Positions 1-10,023 of a DNA stretch of 60,114 nucleotides are shown piece after piece. The stretch spans positions 1-60,114 of the forward strand of contig DVIH01000067.1 in the NCBI GenBank assembly GCA_018711405.1. Reading direction: 5' to 3'. Source of the DNA: Candidatus Avibacteroides excrementipullorum. GTDB lineage: Bacteria; Bacteroidota; Bacteroidia; Bacteroidales; Bacteroidaceae. The translations under genes and the position numbers were made by a program. Under the pieces are notes generated by a model, which saw only the letters and a program-made list of their open reading frames with translations, was not told the origin of the DNA and searched no databases. Position 1 is the first letter of the stretch. Every line of letters begins with the position of its first letter.

Positions 1-1459
1 GACGCATAGGCTCAGACTGATCAGTTGGTTGAACAGTTATATCGCGACCGCTATTCTCATCATAATATTCATAAACATCATCAGTATAGAATTCTCTTAC
101 GGCTTCTTTCGTGAAATCAATGAAACGACGGCTTTCATCCGTAGGCAAATTTCTCTTCGATGCTTCCCAAACCGACAAGTCTGCAAAAGCCTTATCTATA
201 TACTGTTCGTTTCCTTCAAGCGCAGCTTTCATCAGATAAGCCTCAGCACGACAAAGCAGAGTTTCTTCAGTTGTAAACTCACGACGTACAATGTGCGGAT
301 AGCCGATGCCTGCGACCTTATCGGTATATTCAAATTTCTCTATATTGTTGCTGAAGCACAATCCATAATCTTGTCTACCATTCAAGAACAAGCCGGCTGC
401 CATGAGATACGGGTGAGGCATGATACTCCTCCATGTCGGTCCCCAGCCATACAATGAGCCGTAAGCAGCCTCATGATTTACGCCATAACGATATCCTGAT
501 GCGAAAACACGCCATGCTGTAGAATATGTCGGGATAAACAGCAATGTCGATGGGCTTTCATAATCAAGCCACACATTAGCGTATGCATCGCTTGTCGCAC
601 AATCCTCAAACTTTGTATAATCCCTCATCAGCGGAGCTGCAGCAGAAGCATCCTCACCGCCAAGCACCAAATTGGCATATTCTATAACTTTGTCATATTC
701 ATGCTTGTAAAGGTAGAAACGCGCAGCGAACGCATTAGCGGCGTTCGTATTGAAATGATATTTAGATACCGTATAGCTGGCATCATCTATCAAAGGAAGG
801 CCTGCAAGCAAATCCGCTTCTATTTTCTTATAGACATCGGTCACAGTACCACGTTCATATTTTCCCTGAAGCACATCTTCCACTTCTGTCACATAAGGTA
901 TGCCAAGATCTGCACTGCTTGCCTCATCACCTCTATACGCCTGACAGAACACATTGGCTAAAATGAAGTGATTGAAAGCACGCACCAAAAGAGCTTCACC
1001 TTTAGAAGCTTCATACTCAGAAGGGTCAATGCCTTCGGCTTCAAACTTTGCTATTGCCTCAAGAGCATGGTTCGCTGTAGCGATAGCAGCATAACAACCT
1101 TGCCAAACGGCGGATGGAGAATCCTGAGCCATGGATGACCTTGCCGGTTCAAAAGCAAATATTTCATCGTCCATCTTCTCCATTGACAACAGATTAAAAT
1201 AAACCGGTTTATCCTTATTTGAACCCGAAGCCCACGGAGAAACATGCGGAGAATTGTTGTCCACAACATTATCACTACTCAATTCACCGAGTACAGACCA
1301 GTTTCCCGAAGGATAAGCAGACACGAGGAGCTTCCTTACAGCTTCAGGCGTATTGATTTCGGTTCTTTGGTCCGGTGACATGTCAAGGAAGTCGCTGCAC
1401 GAAGCGAACATGAAAGCAGACGACACAAGACCTATAGATATATATTTATTCAATTTCAT
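1..1459 (-). CDS. SusD/RagB-family outer-membrane lipoprotein (3' end outside window)
   Basis: Surface glycan- or nutrient-binding lipoprotein that caps a SusC-type TonB-dependent channel. The gene starts at the ATG complementary to 1457-1459 and stays open to the window edge, so about 486 residues are visible and the C-terminus is missing. The N-terminus is a lipoprotein signal ending in the lipobox FASC followed by SDFLDMSP, the typical start of mature SusD proteins. Further in, the segments AEAYLMKAAL and VRAFNHFILANVF match the TPR-like helices of the family. It lies 24 bp downstream of the SusC gene on the same strand, the standard susC-susD order. The ligand cannot be read from sequence, and no glycoside hydrolase is visible because the locus continues beyond position 1. 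Confidence 0.93.
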   Translation of the reverse strand, partial: MKLNKYISIGLVSSAFMFASCSDFLDMSPDQRTEINTPEAVRKLLVSAYPSGNWSVLGELSSDNVVDNNSPHVSPWASGSNKDKPVYFNLLSMEKMDDEIFAFEPARSSMAQDSPSAVWQGCYAAIATANHALEAIAKFEAEGIDPSEYEASKGEALLVRAFNHFILANVFCQAYRGDEASSADLGIPYVTEVEDVLQGKYERGTVTDVYKKIEADLLAGLPLIDDASYTVSKYHFNTNAANAFAARFYLYKHEYDKVIEYANLVLGGEDASAAAPLMRDYTKFEDCATSDAYANVWLDYESPSTLLFIPTYSTAWRVFASGYRYGVNHEAAYGSLYGWGPTWRSIMPHPYLMAAGLFLNGRQDYGLCFSNNIEKFEYTDKVAGIGYPHIVRREFTTEETLLCRAEAYLMKAALEGNEQYIDKAFADLSVWEASKRNLPTDESRRFIDFTKEAVREFYTDDVYEYYDENSGRDITVQPTDQSEPMR

Positions 1460-1483
1460 ATTCTTATTGTTCTATATTAAAAA

Positions 1484-4400
1484 TTAGATACCCAATCTCA
1501 AAGTAAATGTAAACTGCTTAGGCATAGGAGTCGCAACACCACCGGAGTTGACGAATTCCGGATCCTGTCCGTTCAGCTTCTTGTCGGCATAGATAAGGAA
1601 CAGGTTGGTTCCCTGTATCTTCAGAGAAGCGTTTGACAGACCGATTCTCTTAACGAACTTGTTCGGCAATGTGTATGTCAGCGAAATCTCTTTCATACGG
1701 ATGAAACCTCCGTTAGCCACACGCTCGGTAGAATAGTTGTATGCATTGTATGCATAGCTCAACTGAGAGTCGTTCTGATACTGACGACGGCTGGCGATGG
1801 TCGGGATAGTAGTCTTGTTTTCGTCACCAGGTATAGTCCACCTGTTCTTGAACTCTTTCGGGCTGGCAGTCTGATCAGAGTAAGCTGCTGCGAAGACAGG
1901 GTCGAGACGAATCTTGTTACCGAACGAATAAGTGATGAACACATTCAAGCGGAAATTCTTATAGTCAAAGATGTTACCGAAGCCACCGGTGATAGTCGGG
2001 TCAACCGGACCTTCATATACGAGGTGATCAAGTTTCTCATACTCCTGGAAGTTGATGCTTGAAGTAGTAACCTCGCCGTTTTCATTGATGAACTGAGGCA
2101 GACCCTCATCGTTCAAGCCAACGAAAGGAATGGAGAACATGGCACGTACCGGATAACCTTCAAGGGCATAACCGGAAGCCGAGCAAAGTTCAAGCATTGT
2201 AGAGCGAGATTCCAAATCGGTAATCTCATTGACTGCATTGGAGAATGTCCAGTCTGTACTCCAGCTGAAATCCTTGGTCTGAATATTTCGTGTAGACAAA
2301 GTGAACTCAAAACCGTGAGACTTCATGGAAGCTACGTTACCATACTTATGAATGAAACCGCCGGCACCCTGAGTATAGATATCGCCGATAAGGTCATAGT
2401 TGTTACGAGTATAGTAGTCGAACACCAAGTTGATGCGGTTGTCGAGGAAACCTACATCGGCACCCACGTTGAACTCATATTTCTTTTCGTATGTCAACTC
2501 CGAGTTTGCGAGGTCGGACAGCACGATACCCGTCTCGAACAAGTCTTTCTCAGGCTTCCATGACTGAGTAGCATAATAAACCGGGAGAGCATTGGTAACC
2601 CACGACGGGCCACGGTCTGCAACCAACGAATAAGAAGCCCTCAACGTCATGTGAGAGAATACCGGCTGTTTGTAGAACCAGTTTTCTTCATGCACGTTCC
2701 AAGACGCACCGACGTTCCAAGTAGGCAACCATCTTGCGCTGCGCGAACGGCCAAGCTTGTTGGTACCTTCATAACGTCCGGTAAGGTTCACGTTATATTT
2801 ACCTTTATAAGAATAGTTACCTGTCAAGAAGTAAGCGAGCGAACGAGTATAACCCCATGCATTGGCATAGTAAGTACGTCCTTCTTCTTTCATCTGTTTG
2901 AAGAGGCTCGGATCCATAGCGGGAAGTCCGCCTTCGTCATAGATGAATCCCCAACCTTCGAAATCGACCTGATTCTTATCGGTCTTGTTGGATTCCATAC
3001 CACCAAAGAGGTTGATGATATGCTTACCGTCCTGAATCACCTTATTATATTGCACTGTTCCGCGGAAGTCCAACTGCTTCACAGAATAATCGCTGCGGAA
3101 ATACATACCGCCTTCCGGCATAACTGATACAGGGTTGGCGTTCGGATCATCCGGGTCAGTGTACAGATACGGGTTGGAATACATTATGATAGGATCATCC
3201 ACACCTGCGCGATAAGCTTCAGCCTGATTGGAGTGGTCTTTGATGAAATGTTCATTAGTAGAACTCTGATAACGATAAGCCACCAAAGCATGGAATTCGA
3301 GACCCAAGATAGGTTTCCAGTTCAATTCACCCTGGAACTTCATATCTGTCACGCCAAGCTGGATATAGTTGTTGTCCAATTCATCGAAGATGTTGAAAGG
3401 AGCATAGTTTCTGGAATAAGTGGCATTCGGGTCAAGAGTCCTCGAAGTATTGAGGGCGAAGCTGTAGGGGTTGATATCGAAACTTCTCGATACGGCACCC
3501 GAAACAACGTCTGTAGACTGACTCAAAGTACCGGGAGCTTCCTGATTACGATAGGATGCACTGGTCAACAAAGTCAAAGTAACCCATTTAGACACATCGA
3601 ATGATGCATTCAAGTTACCGGTATAACGTTCAACGGCACTTTTCTTAGTCCATCCCGGATCGTAGAGAGCAGACAAAGAAGCATAAAGTTTAGCTTTTTC
3701 AGTACCGCCGGAAATACTTACCGCATGGTTCTGCTGCAAAGAGTTTCTGAACAACAGGTCAAACCAGTCTGTGTTAAGTTTTTCAGCTGTCTGCAAATAT
3801 TTATTCATTGCCGCCTGAGTATTGGCCAGACCGAACTGTCCGTTAGTCTCATTATATTGTCTCATCAACTGATACATTTTTCCGTAAACACCCGATGAGC
3901 TGCTGCTTGCCAAAGAAGAGAAGTTCAACCAGCCTTTTTCCTCCATTTCCTTATATATACTCATCTGTTCCTGAGAGTTGGAAATGTTGTAGTTGTTATA
4001 GTTAGGTTTCATACGGGTTGTGAACTCACCGGTATAGTTGATAGTGCTGACACCGGCTTTACCGCGTTTGGTCGTAACGACAACGACACCGGCCATAGCG
4101 CGTGCACCATATATAGATGTAGCGGAACCGTCTTTCAACACCTGGAAGCTCTCGATGTCATCGGCATTAAGACCGGCGATAGCTGAAGAAATCAAGCTGG
4201 TAGCATCACCTGACGACAGGTCGTCAGCATCCACATCCACAGCATTTTCCAAGATCACGCCATCGACAACCCACAACGGAGTAGAGCTACCGTAGATAGA
4301 CGTAGCACCACGCACGCGGATCTTAGGCGCAGCACCGAAAGTACCGGACACGTTCTGCACCGACACACCGGCTGCTTTTCCTTCCAAAGCACGGCTGACA

Positions 4401-4810
4401 TCGGCCACACCGTCAAGTTTTGTATCTTCGGCATCCAGCTGGGTGGTAGAACCGGTGAAAAGACGCTTATCCATCTTCTGCATACCGGTCACGACAACCT
4501 CGTCCAAGACTTGGGTGTCAGCCGAAAGAGTAACTTTGATTTCGGAACCGGTCTTAGCGGCAACTTCTTCCGTCTGGAAACCTACGTAAGAAATCACCAA
4601 AGTCTTGGTTCCTTCAGGCACACTTAAACTGAAATTACCGTCAAAGTCGGTCACTGTTCCAATAGAGGTATTGCCCTTGACAACGACAGTGGCTCCGATA
4701 ACCGGAAAACCGTCATCGCCCATGACGACGCCTCGCACATTCACATTCTGAGCATGTACGACAACCGTACAGAATAGCATCAGAAATAGCACTCGCAAAA
4801 AACTCTTCAT
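1484..4810 (-). CDS. SusC/RagA-family TonB-linked outer-membrane protein
   Basis: TonB-dependent outer-membrane transporter of 1108 residues that imports an oligosaccharide or other nutrient bound by its SusD partner. It has a signal peptide (residues 1-20, ending VVHA before Q), then a carboxypeptidase-regulatory-like beta-sandwich (about 25-105, starting VRGVVMGDDGFPVIGATVVV) as is usual in SusC. A plug domain follows from about 115 (VLDEVVVTGMQKMDKR, later VRGATSIYGSSTPLWVVDGV), then the long beta barrel ending in FTFTLRLGI with hydrophobic residues at the C-terminus. Length is normal for SusC. It is followed closely by the SusD gene. No anti-sigma or hybrid two-component regulator is adjacent within the window, so the control and the substrate remain unknown. 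Confidence 0.96.
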   Translation of the reverse strand: MKSFLRVLFLMLFCTVVVHAQNVNVRGVVMGDDGFPVIGATVVVKGNTSIGTVTDFDGNFSLSVPEGTKTLVISYVGFQTEEVAAKTGSEIKVTLSADTQVLDEVVVTGMQKMDKRLFTGSTTQLDAEDTKLDGVADVSRALEGKAAGVSVQNVSGTFGAAPKIRVRGATSIYGSSTPLWVVDGVILENAVDVDADDLSSGDATSLISSAIAGLNADDIESFQVLKDGSATSIYGARAMAGVVVVTTKRGKAGVSTINYTGEFTTRMKPNYNNYNISNSQEQMSIYKEMEEKGWLNFSSLASSSSSGVYGKMYQLMRQYNETNGQFGLANTQAAMNKYLQTAEKLNTDWFDLLFRNSLQQNHAVSISGGTEKAKLYASLSALYDPGWTKKSAVERYTGNLNASFDVSKWVTLTLLTSASYRNQEAPGTLSQSTDVVSGAVSRSFDINPYSFALNTSRTLDPNATYSRNYAPFNIFDELDNNYIQLGVTDMKFQGELNWKPILGLEFHALVAYRYQSSTNEHFIKDHSNQAEAYRAGVDDPIIMYSNPYLYTDPDDPNANPVSVMPEGGMYFRSDYSVKQLDFRGTVQYNKVIQDGKHIINLFGGMESNKTDKNQVDFEGWGFIYDEGGLPAMDPSLFKQMKEEGRTYYANAWGYTRSLAYFLTGNYSYKGKYNVNLTGRYEGTNKLGRSRSARWLPTWNVGASWNVHEENWFYKQPVFSHMTLRASYSLVADRGPSWVTNALPVYYATQSWKPEKDLFETGIVLSDLANSELTYEKKYEFNVGADVGFLDNRINLVFDYYTRNNYDLIGDIYTQGAGGFIHKYGNVASMKSHGFEFTLSTRNIQTKDFSWSTDWTFSNAVNEITDLESRSTMLELCSASGYALEGYPVRAMFSIPFVGLNDEGLPQFINENGEVTTSSINFQEYEKLDHLVYEGPVDPTITGGFGNIFDYKNFRLNVFITYSFGNKIRLDPVFAAAYSDQTASPKEFKNRWTIPGDENKTTIPTIASRRQYQNDSQLSYAYNAYNYSTERVANGGFIRMKEISLTYTLPNKFVKRIGLSNASLKIQGTNLFLIYADKKLNGQDPEFVNSGGVATPMPKQFTFTLRLGI

Positions 4811-5248
4811 AAATTCTTCTTAAATTATTTGATATTAACTGTTTATATATTGTTTTTATTTTTTCCGGCACACAAATGGGAGAAAACGCCACACGGCAAA
4901 TCGCCGCAACACTCCGCAAATCTCCCTTTCATCCAACAAATATAATGGCAAGTAATCATAAACATTGCACGTTTCCCCGTTTTTAACACGCCCCGCATAC
5001 GTTAAAAAAGCATATCGCGGACAACGGCAAGGAAAGCGACACCGCATACAAAAACCCATCCATTACTGCCAGGCACCGACAACGCAGCGTCTGCGCCTGA
5101 AATACGTCCTTGCAAAGATATAAAAATGGAATAAAGAATATAATTTATCCCAACCTATAATGAGAGATAAAATGACTTTTTACTGAAAAAATCCGTTTTT
5201 AAGCCATTCCGCCTTTTTGCAAGGGAGTATTTTGCTACATACAGTTTG

Positions 5249-5282
5249 CAAATATAGCTTTTAAAATCAAAACACAAGCAAA
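5249..5282 (-). promoter_or_regulatory. Candidate Bacteroidetes promoter for the susC-susD pair
   Basis: On the minus strand TATATTTG (complement of 5249-5256) fits the Bacteroidetes -7 box TAnnTTTG, and a TTTG lies 22 bp upstream (complement of 5279-5282). A second -7-like box, TATCTTTG, lies at 5113-5120 but lacks a convincing -33 element. Either would give a 5' leader of 300-450 nt in front of susC. The 4811-5375 stretch contains no gene that I can support. Confidence 0.4.
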
Positions 5283-5375
5283 GAATCACGATTTATTTAC
5301 AAAAAGGAAGATAAAAAGGACAAATAGCCGCCAAACAGGAAGCAAAACACAGAGATAAGATTACAAATATAAAGA

Positions 5376-5410
5376 AAATGGAGGTTTTCCCCGAAGAGAA
5401 ACCTCCATTT
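5376..5410 (-). terminator. Rho-independent terminator of pckA
   Basis: Perfect 12-bp inverted repeat, AAATGGAGGTTT (5376-5387) and AAACCTCCATTT (5399-5410), with an 11-nt loop. On the minus strand it is followed by a T-rich run (TCTTTATATTTG). It sits 28 bp after the pckA stop codon and insulates pckA from susC downstream. Confidence 0.85.
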
Positions 5411-5437
5411 CTGATATGATTATCGGCACGCGATGTC

Positions 5438-7048
5438 TCAATCGAGTTTCGGTCCTGCTGCAACGAGAGCCTTGCCGGCTGCATTGCCTTCGAACTTCGC
5501 AAAGTTCTTGATGAAACGTCCTGCCAGGTCTTTTGCCTTTTCTTCCCACTGCGATGCATCGGCATAAGTGTCGCGAGGGTCGAGGATGTGCGGGTCAACT
5601 CCCGGCAATTCCGTAGGAACGACAAAGTTGAAATAAGGGATAACCTTTGTAGGAGCCTTGTCGATAGATCCGTCAAGGATAGCATCGATGATGCCGCGAG
5701 TGTCGCGGATAGAGATACGCTTGCCCGTACCGTTCCAACCTGTGTTCACGAGATAAGCCTTTGCACCTACCCTCTCCATCTTCTTCACAAGTTCCTCAGC
5801 ATACTTGGTCGGGTGCAGCGAAAGGAATGCCGCGCCGAAACATGCGGAGAATGTAGGAGTCGGCTCTGTGATGCCGCGTTCCGTTCCTGCGAGTTTTGCG
5901 GTGAAACCGGAAAGGAAATAATATTTAGCCTGTTCAGAGCTCAGGATAGACACCGGAGGCAATACGCCGAACGCATCAGCTGAAAGGAAGATAACCTGAT
6001 GAGCGTGAGGTCCTTTAGATACCGGCTTAACAATGTTGTTGATGTGGTAGATAGGATAAGACACGCGGGTATTTTCAGTAACGCTCTTGTCGGCGAAGTC
6101 GATCTTGCCTGCTGCATCCACAGTCACATTTTCGAGCAGGGCATCACGGCGGATAGCATTGTAGATGTCCGGTTCGCTCTCTTTGTCGAGGTTGATGACT
6201 TTGGCGTAGCATCCGCCTTCATAGTTGAATACGCCTTCATCGTCCCATCCGTGTTCGTCATCGCCAATAAGCAGACGTTTCGGGTCGGTAGACAGAGTAG
6301 TCTTTCCGGTACCGGAGAGTCCGAAGAATATGGCAGTATCCTTACCTTCCATATCCGTGTTGGCAGAGCAGTGCATGGAAGCTATGCCGCGCAGAGGGTT
6401 GAGGTAGTTCATAATAGAGAAGATACCTTTCTTCATCTCGCCGCCATACCATGTGTTGAGGATAACCTGTTCGTTGGTCTTGAGGTTGAAGACGGTAGCA
6501 GTCTCCGAGTTAAGTCCCAGTTCCTTGTAATTGTCGACTTTCGCCTTCGCTGCGTTGAAAGACACGAAATCGGGTTCGCCATAGTTCGCCAGTTCCTCCT
6601 CAGTAGGACGGATGAACATGTTCTTCACGAAATGAGCCTGCCAAGCCACTTCCATGATGAAACGCACTTTCAGACGTGTAGCGGGATTCGCTCCGCAGAA
6701 AGTATCCATCACAAACAAACGTTTGCCGCTCAACTGTTTTACGGCTTTAGCCTTGAGGTCTGCCCAAGCCTCTTCAGAGCAAGGTTTGTTGTCGTTCTTA
6801 TATTCATCGGAAGTCCACCACACTGTGTCCTTGCTTGCTTCATTGTATACAAAGAATTTGTCTTTAGGCGAACGGCCGGTATAGATACCGGTCATGACGT
6901 TTACCGCGCCAAGTTCTGTCACCTGTCCTTTTTCATAACCGTCAAGACCGGCTTTAGTCTCTTCCTCAAACAAGACTTCATAAGAAGGATTGTGAAGAAT
7001 CTCTTTCACATCCTGAATGCCATACTTTGAAAGATCCAATTTTACCAT
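5438..7048 (-). CDS. pckA: ATP-dependent phosphoenolpyruvate carboxykinase
   Basis: Interconverts PEP plus CO2 and oxaloacetate with ADP/ATP; in Bacteroidales fermentation it runs mainly toward oxaloacetate and so feeds the succinate/propionate branch. The 536 residues match the ATP-type enzyme. The phosphate-binding loop [10 protein letters not shown] lies at 243-252, followed by the metal-binding IGDDEHGW (261-268). Upstream are the ring of substrate residues around TGRSPKDKF (57-65) and the [14 protein letters not shown] segment. The start codon follows an A/T-rich leader. It is monocistronic: a terminator follows, and the gene upstream is divergent. The methylmalonyl-CoA decarboxylase operon, 3 kb away, belongs to the same pathway. 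Confidence 0.97.
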   Translation of the reverse strand: MVKLDLSKYGIQDVKEILHNPSYEVLFEEETKAGLDGYEKGQVTELGAVNVMTGIYTGRSPKDKFFVYNEASKDTVWWTSDEYKNDNKPCSEEAWADLKAKAVKQLSGKRLFVMDTFCGANPATRLKVRFIMEVAWQAHFVKNMFIRPTEEELANYGEPDFVSFNAAKAKVDNYKELGLNSETATVFNLKTNEQVILNTWYGGEMKKGIFSIMNYLNPLRGIASMHCSANTDMEGKDTAIFFGLSGTGKTTLSTDPKRLLIGDDEHGWDDEGVFNYEGGCYAKVINLDKESEPDIYNAIRRDALLENVTVDAAGKIDFADKSVTENTRVSYPIYHINNIVKPVSKGPHAHQVIFLSADAFGVLPPVSILSSEQAKYYFLSGFTAKLAGTERGITEPTPTFSACFGAAFLSLHPTKYAEELVKKMERVGAKAYLVNTGWNGTGKRISIRDTRGIIDAILDGSIDKAPTKVIPYFNFVVPTELPGVDPHILDPRDTYADASQWEEKAKDLAGRFIKNFAKFEGNAAGKALVAAGPKLD

Positions 7049-7144
7049 AATGATTAAAATTTAATTAGTTGTTTATATTTTGTCTTTGAATGTCAGCTAT
7101 AGAATGATGAAAAGCCTGTGTTTGGCTCTTTTCTGTTCACGCTG

Positions 7145-7152
7145 CAAATTTA
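7145..7152 (-). promoter_or_regulatory. pckA: Candidate -7 box for pckA
   Basis: The complement of 7145-7152 reads TAAATTTG, matching TAnnTTTG about 100 bp upstream of the pckA ATG. The nearest TTG upstream is 25 bp away, longer than the usual 19-22, so this is only a tentative assignment. Confidence 0.3.
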
Positions 7153-7317
7153 CAACAATCTCCCGAACGGCGTATGCCAATACGGAAATTTTTCACTATT
7201 TCATATTGCTTTAAGATTACTTCACAGAGAAAGCAGCGAAAACGGGCAAATACACCTTATTATATATATAGCATAACAGAAAAACAGACGGACATGCAAA
7301 CTATAAGAAAAAAACAG

Positions 7318-7325
7318 TATCTTTG
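7318..7325 (+). promoter_or_regulatory. -7 promoter box for the small lipoprotein gene
   Basis: TATCTTTG matches TAnnTTTG. Transcription would begin near 7332, which makes an ATG at 7333 leaderless and favours the in-frame ATG at 7351 as the real start. No clear -33 element is visible. Confidence 0.5.
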
Positions 7326-7350
7326 AGCCTGAATGAAAAACGCCACAGTC

Positions 7351-7851
7351 ATGAAAACAAGACTTTATCTCGCAGCCCTCTGCACGGCTGCAATGCTGGC
7401 AACAGGATGTGACAAAAGCAACGAGCCGACATCCAAACCAGAACAGACACCACAAGTGTACGAAGACCTGATGGACTGCTATGACTTCAATGATGAAGTC
7501 ACACTCTGCAACGGCAAAAAGCCTTCGGAATTGGAGTGGATTAAAGACTATGTGACAGAACTGCTCGACAGAGAGCATCTCAGCACATGGATGACATTCG
7601 CACTGATGGTGAAATGCCCGGAGCGTGACATCATACTGACTCATGAAGAGCTGTCATCGCCATACATCAGCGCAATGTTTGACTGCAACGGCAACCGTCT
7701 GACGCAGAAGGACCTTACCTCCGAAGAGCAGGAATACATAGACGTTGATGAGTCGGATAAAAATACCGTCATAGTCTGGATGAATACAGAGAAACTTTAT
7801 GGCAGTGACATCATAGACAGACTGAGCGAATACCGGGATAAAAACAAGTAA
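7351..7851 (+). CDS. Small hypothetical lipoprotein
   Basis: 166-residue exported lipoprotein of unknown function. Residues 1-20 form a short signal peptide (MKTRLYLAALCTAAMLATGC), with lipobox LATGC and lipidated Cys20. The mature part is acidic and mostly soluble, with no membrane segment and no motif I recognise; RDIILTHEEL and YIDVDESDKN are typical stretches. An in-frame ATG at 7333 adds six residues but would coincide with the predicted transcription start, so 7351 is preferred. It is divergent from pckA and convergent with the helicase gene. One of the five modular 22-bp-period repeat elements begins directly after its stop codon and may separate it from the helicase transcript. Confidence 0.75.
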   Translation: MKTRLYLAALCTAAMLATGCDKSNEPTSKPEQTPQVYEDLMDCYDFNDEVTLCNGKKPSELEWIKDYVTELLDREHLSTWMTFALMVKCPERDIILTHEELSSPYISAMFDCNGNRLTQKDLTSEEQEYIDVDESDKNTVIVWMNTEKLYGSDIIDRLSEYRDKNK

Positions 7852-7949
7852 GTCCGAGACCGAGCCGATCCCTGACAAAGATGGCGTACATACCCGCCAA
7901 AGATGGCGCACATCTCCGGCCGAGACCGAGCCGATCCCGACCGGAGATG
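7852..7949. repeat. Modular 22-bp-period repeat element, copy A
   Basis: Four 13-bp units start at 7858 (GACCGAGCCGATC), 7880 (GATGGCGTACATA), 7902 (GATGGCGCACATC) and 7924 (GACCGAGCCGATC): exactly 22 bp apart, with 9-bp GC-rich spacers such as CCCGCCAAA. The right edge is CGGAGATGAAAAA. It lies between the convergent 3' ends of the lipoprotein and helicase genes. Four relatives occur in this window with the same register but different unit order. Confidence 0.85.
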
Positions 7950-7962
7950 AAAAAGCACAAGA

Positions 7963-9900
7963 TTACACCTTATTTATATATAGAGATGCAGGAACCACCC
8001 TGCCAACGCGACTGATATAATCATACAAATCGCCGTAAAACCTGTTTTTGCCGAGAGTGACGGAATTGCCCACGATGATAAGTTTGGCTCTTGCCCTCGT
8101 CATGGCCACATTGGCACGGCGCACATCGGAGAGGAAACCCACGCTTCCGGCTTCGTTGTCTCTGACCATGCTCAGGATAATGACATCGCGCTCCTGACCC
8201 TGAAACCCGTCAACGGAGTTGACTGTCACGAGTTTGCGCAGGCGCTTATGAAAAGCGCACCGGGTTATCATCCCCCGCAACAGACCCACCTGCGATTTAT
8301 AGGGAGAGATGATGCCGAAATCTATCCTCTCGTCCACAATCCTGTCCACCCCTATCCTGTCCACATAAACGGCCATGACATCGAGCAGCAGCTGCGCCTC
8401 CTGCCTGTTCATCTTGCTTTCCGTCCACCGGTTGACTTCTTCGTCAAAATCGCAACCGGCAGTATCGACCCACACCATAGGCGTGTCATACTGCAACACT
8501 GTGCGGGAAGCCACATCGGGAGCTGCAACCAGACGCCCGCCATAGAACCTTTCGGACGAAAAGCGCATAATGTCTTCATGCATGCGATATTGCACGGTGA
8601 GCATTTCCACGCACGACGGCTTTTCGTGCGCCAGCATCTCCATAAGCGTAACACTCAAACCATCGCGAGCAGCCTCCATGCACTTCACCGTAGGGGGCAA
8701 CTGCTGATGATCGCCTGCAAATATCACCCTCCCCGCCTTGACAATGGCGCACCAGCATGACGGCTGCATGGCCTGTGCTGCCTCATCTATGAAAAGAGTG
8801 GAAAAGAAACGCCCGGTCATGACCTTTGACGCCGCTCCGGTGAGCGTTGAAGCGACGACCATCGCGCAGTCAAACAGGCTGTTGTCTATGCGTATCTCCA
8901 GCTCTACAGCCCTTTCGCGCAGACGGCTCAGACGATTGCGCACGGCTTCTTTTTCGGAACGCGACAAATTGCGGCGCGACAAGCATTCCCGTATGCCTTT
9001 GCGTATGCTCCACAGCTCCGGATAGTCGGGATGGCTCTCATATCTGCGCTCGTAGGTATGGGCCAGAAGCCTGTCGGTGACACGCATGGGATTGCCGATG
9101 CGCATCAACGGTATGCCCCTGTCGAGCAACTGCTCGGCAATCCAATCGACTGCGGCATTGCTCTGTGCGCATACCAGCACCTGCGGCTCGCGCTTTATGG
9201 TCTCGCAAATGGCTTCTACCAGAGTGGTTGTCTTGCCCGTGCCGGGAGGTCCGTGCACTATGGCCACATCGCGGGCGCGGATTATCTTGTTGACCGCAGC
9301 TTCCTGGCTTGCATTGAGCCACGGGAAACCGATCGGACGTTCCTGCCGGAAAGCTGGCATTTCACTGCCGAGAATGACATCACGCAAGTGCATAAGCGTT
9401 TTGGAAGATGTACTAAGGACTGTGTCGAGAGCGTCAAACATGAGGTTGAACGAGGCGGCATCAAACGCCACCTGCATGCCAAGACACCCGGAAAGCGACA
9501 TCTCGCGGAGTTCCGACAAGTCTTTCTCATCAGACAATGCCACGACACATCTAAGCCCGTCGGTCAGGCACACATTAGCCTGAATTTTCAGGAAATGAGG
9601 TTCCGACACGTCAGAGTCTTGCCTCGATGCCACGAAAAACACGACAGGCTTGCCGGGTTCAAACTCATGCTCATCGACACGGGCAGGCGACAGTTCGGAC
9701 AGGCTAATCTCCACGCAAAGCCGCCCAAAAGCATTATAACGGCTTGAGCCACACGCCACAGGATACCAGCAACGCCCCTGCCCCATGAGCCTAAGCACAC
9801 CTTTCGTCTTTGCCTTCACCTCATATTCGGAACGTTCATACTCATATTCCTTGCGGAGCAGCTCCTGCTGTTTTCTCAACTGCAATATGACCGATTTCAT
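7963..9900 (-). CDS. DNA2/NAM7 (SMUBP-2-like) superfamily 1 helicase
   Basis: ATP-dependent superfamily 1 helicase of 645 residues. Motif [10 protein letters not shown] is at 217-225. Further on are the Walker B LFIDEAAQ, motif [15 protein letters not shown], motif [10 protein letters not shown], the [13 protein letters not shown] segment and motif [19 protein letters not shown] near the C-terminus. The order and spacing match the Upf1-like IGHMBP2 group, with its N-terminal beta-barrel replaced by a roughly 190-residue region of low recognisability. The frame is open 30 codons further upstream, but the ATG at 9898-9900 ([10 protein letters not shown]) is chosen because the extra part runs through the terminator hairpins of the preceding operon. 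Its role in DNA or RNA metabolism is not defined by context. Confidence 0.88.
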   Translation of the reverse strand: MKSVILQLRKQQELLRKEYEYERSEYEVKAKTKGVLRLMGQGRCWYPVACGSSRYNAFGRLCVEISLSELSPARVDEHEFEPGKPVVFFVASRQDSDVSEPHFLKIQANVCLTDGLRCVVALSDEKDLSELREMSLSGCLGMQVAFDAASFNLMFDALDTVLSTSSKTLMHLRDVILGSEMPAFRQERPIGFPWLNASQEAAVNKIIRARDVAIVHGPPGTGKTTTLVEAICETIKREPQVLVCAQSNAAVDWIAEQLLDRGIPLMRIGNPMRVTDRLLAHTYERRYESHPDYPELWSIRKGIRECLSRRNLSRSEKEAVRNRLSRLRERAVELEIRIDNSLFDCAMVVASTLTGAASKVMTGRFFSTLFIDEAAQAMQPSCWCAIVKAGRVIFAGDHQQLPPTVKCMEAARDGLSVTLMEMLAHEKPSCVEMLTVQYRMHEDIMRFSSERFYGGRLVAAPDVASRTVLQYDTPMVWVDTAGCDFDEEVNRWTESKMNRQEAQLLLDVMAVYVDRIGVDRIVDERIDFGIISPYKSQVGLLRGMITRCAFHKRLRKLVTVNSVDGFQGQERDVIILSMVRDNEAGSVGFLSDVRRANVAMTRARAKLIIVGNSVTLGKNRFYGDLYDYISRVGRVVPASLYINKV

Positions 9901-9912
9901 CAAACAACAAAA

Positions 9913-9995
9913 AAAGGGAGGTGTGTCGTAAATTTTAGAGGTTCTGACACGCCTAAAGGGGCTGTGCCAAAATTTACCATTTTGACACAACCCCT
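9913..9995 (-). terminator. Two tandem stem-loops ending the mmd operon
   Basis: First hairpin (9957-9995): 16-bp arms AGGGG...CAAAA and TTTTG...CCCCT that are fully paired as minus-strand RNA if two G.U pairs are allowed. Second hairpin (9913-9955): AGGCGTGTC against GACACACCT on the minus strand, followed by CCCTTTTTTTG, a classical U-tract. They lie between the mmdB stop and the helicase start, so they should end the mmd transcript. Confidence 0.75.
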
Positions 9996-10023
9996 CGTCA
10001 TATTAATTACAGATAACTGATTA

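Noticed and set aside
5999-7030. 343-codon ORF on the plus strand across pckA.
   Set aside because: It is antisense to a certain, highly conserved gene, with no signal or domain; an effect of codon use in pckA.
7852-7949. Repeat arrays interpreted as short CRISPR arrays.
   Set aside because: Spacers are only 9 bp and similar to each other, units occur in both orientations, and no cas genes are present.
9901-9990. Upstream start (30 more codons) for the helicase.
   Set aside because: The extra sequence consists of terminator hairpins of the mmd operon.
9957-9995. Inverted repeat as the end of an insertion sequence.
   Set aside because: No transposase, no second end and no target duplication; position after mmdB and the following T-run fit termination.
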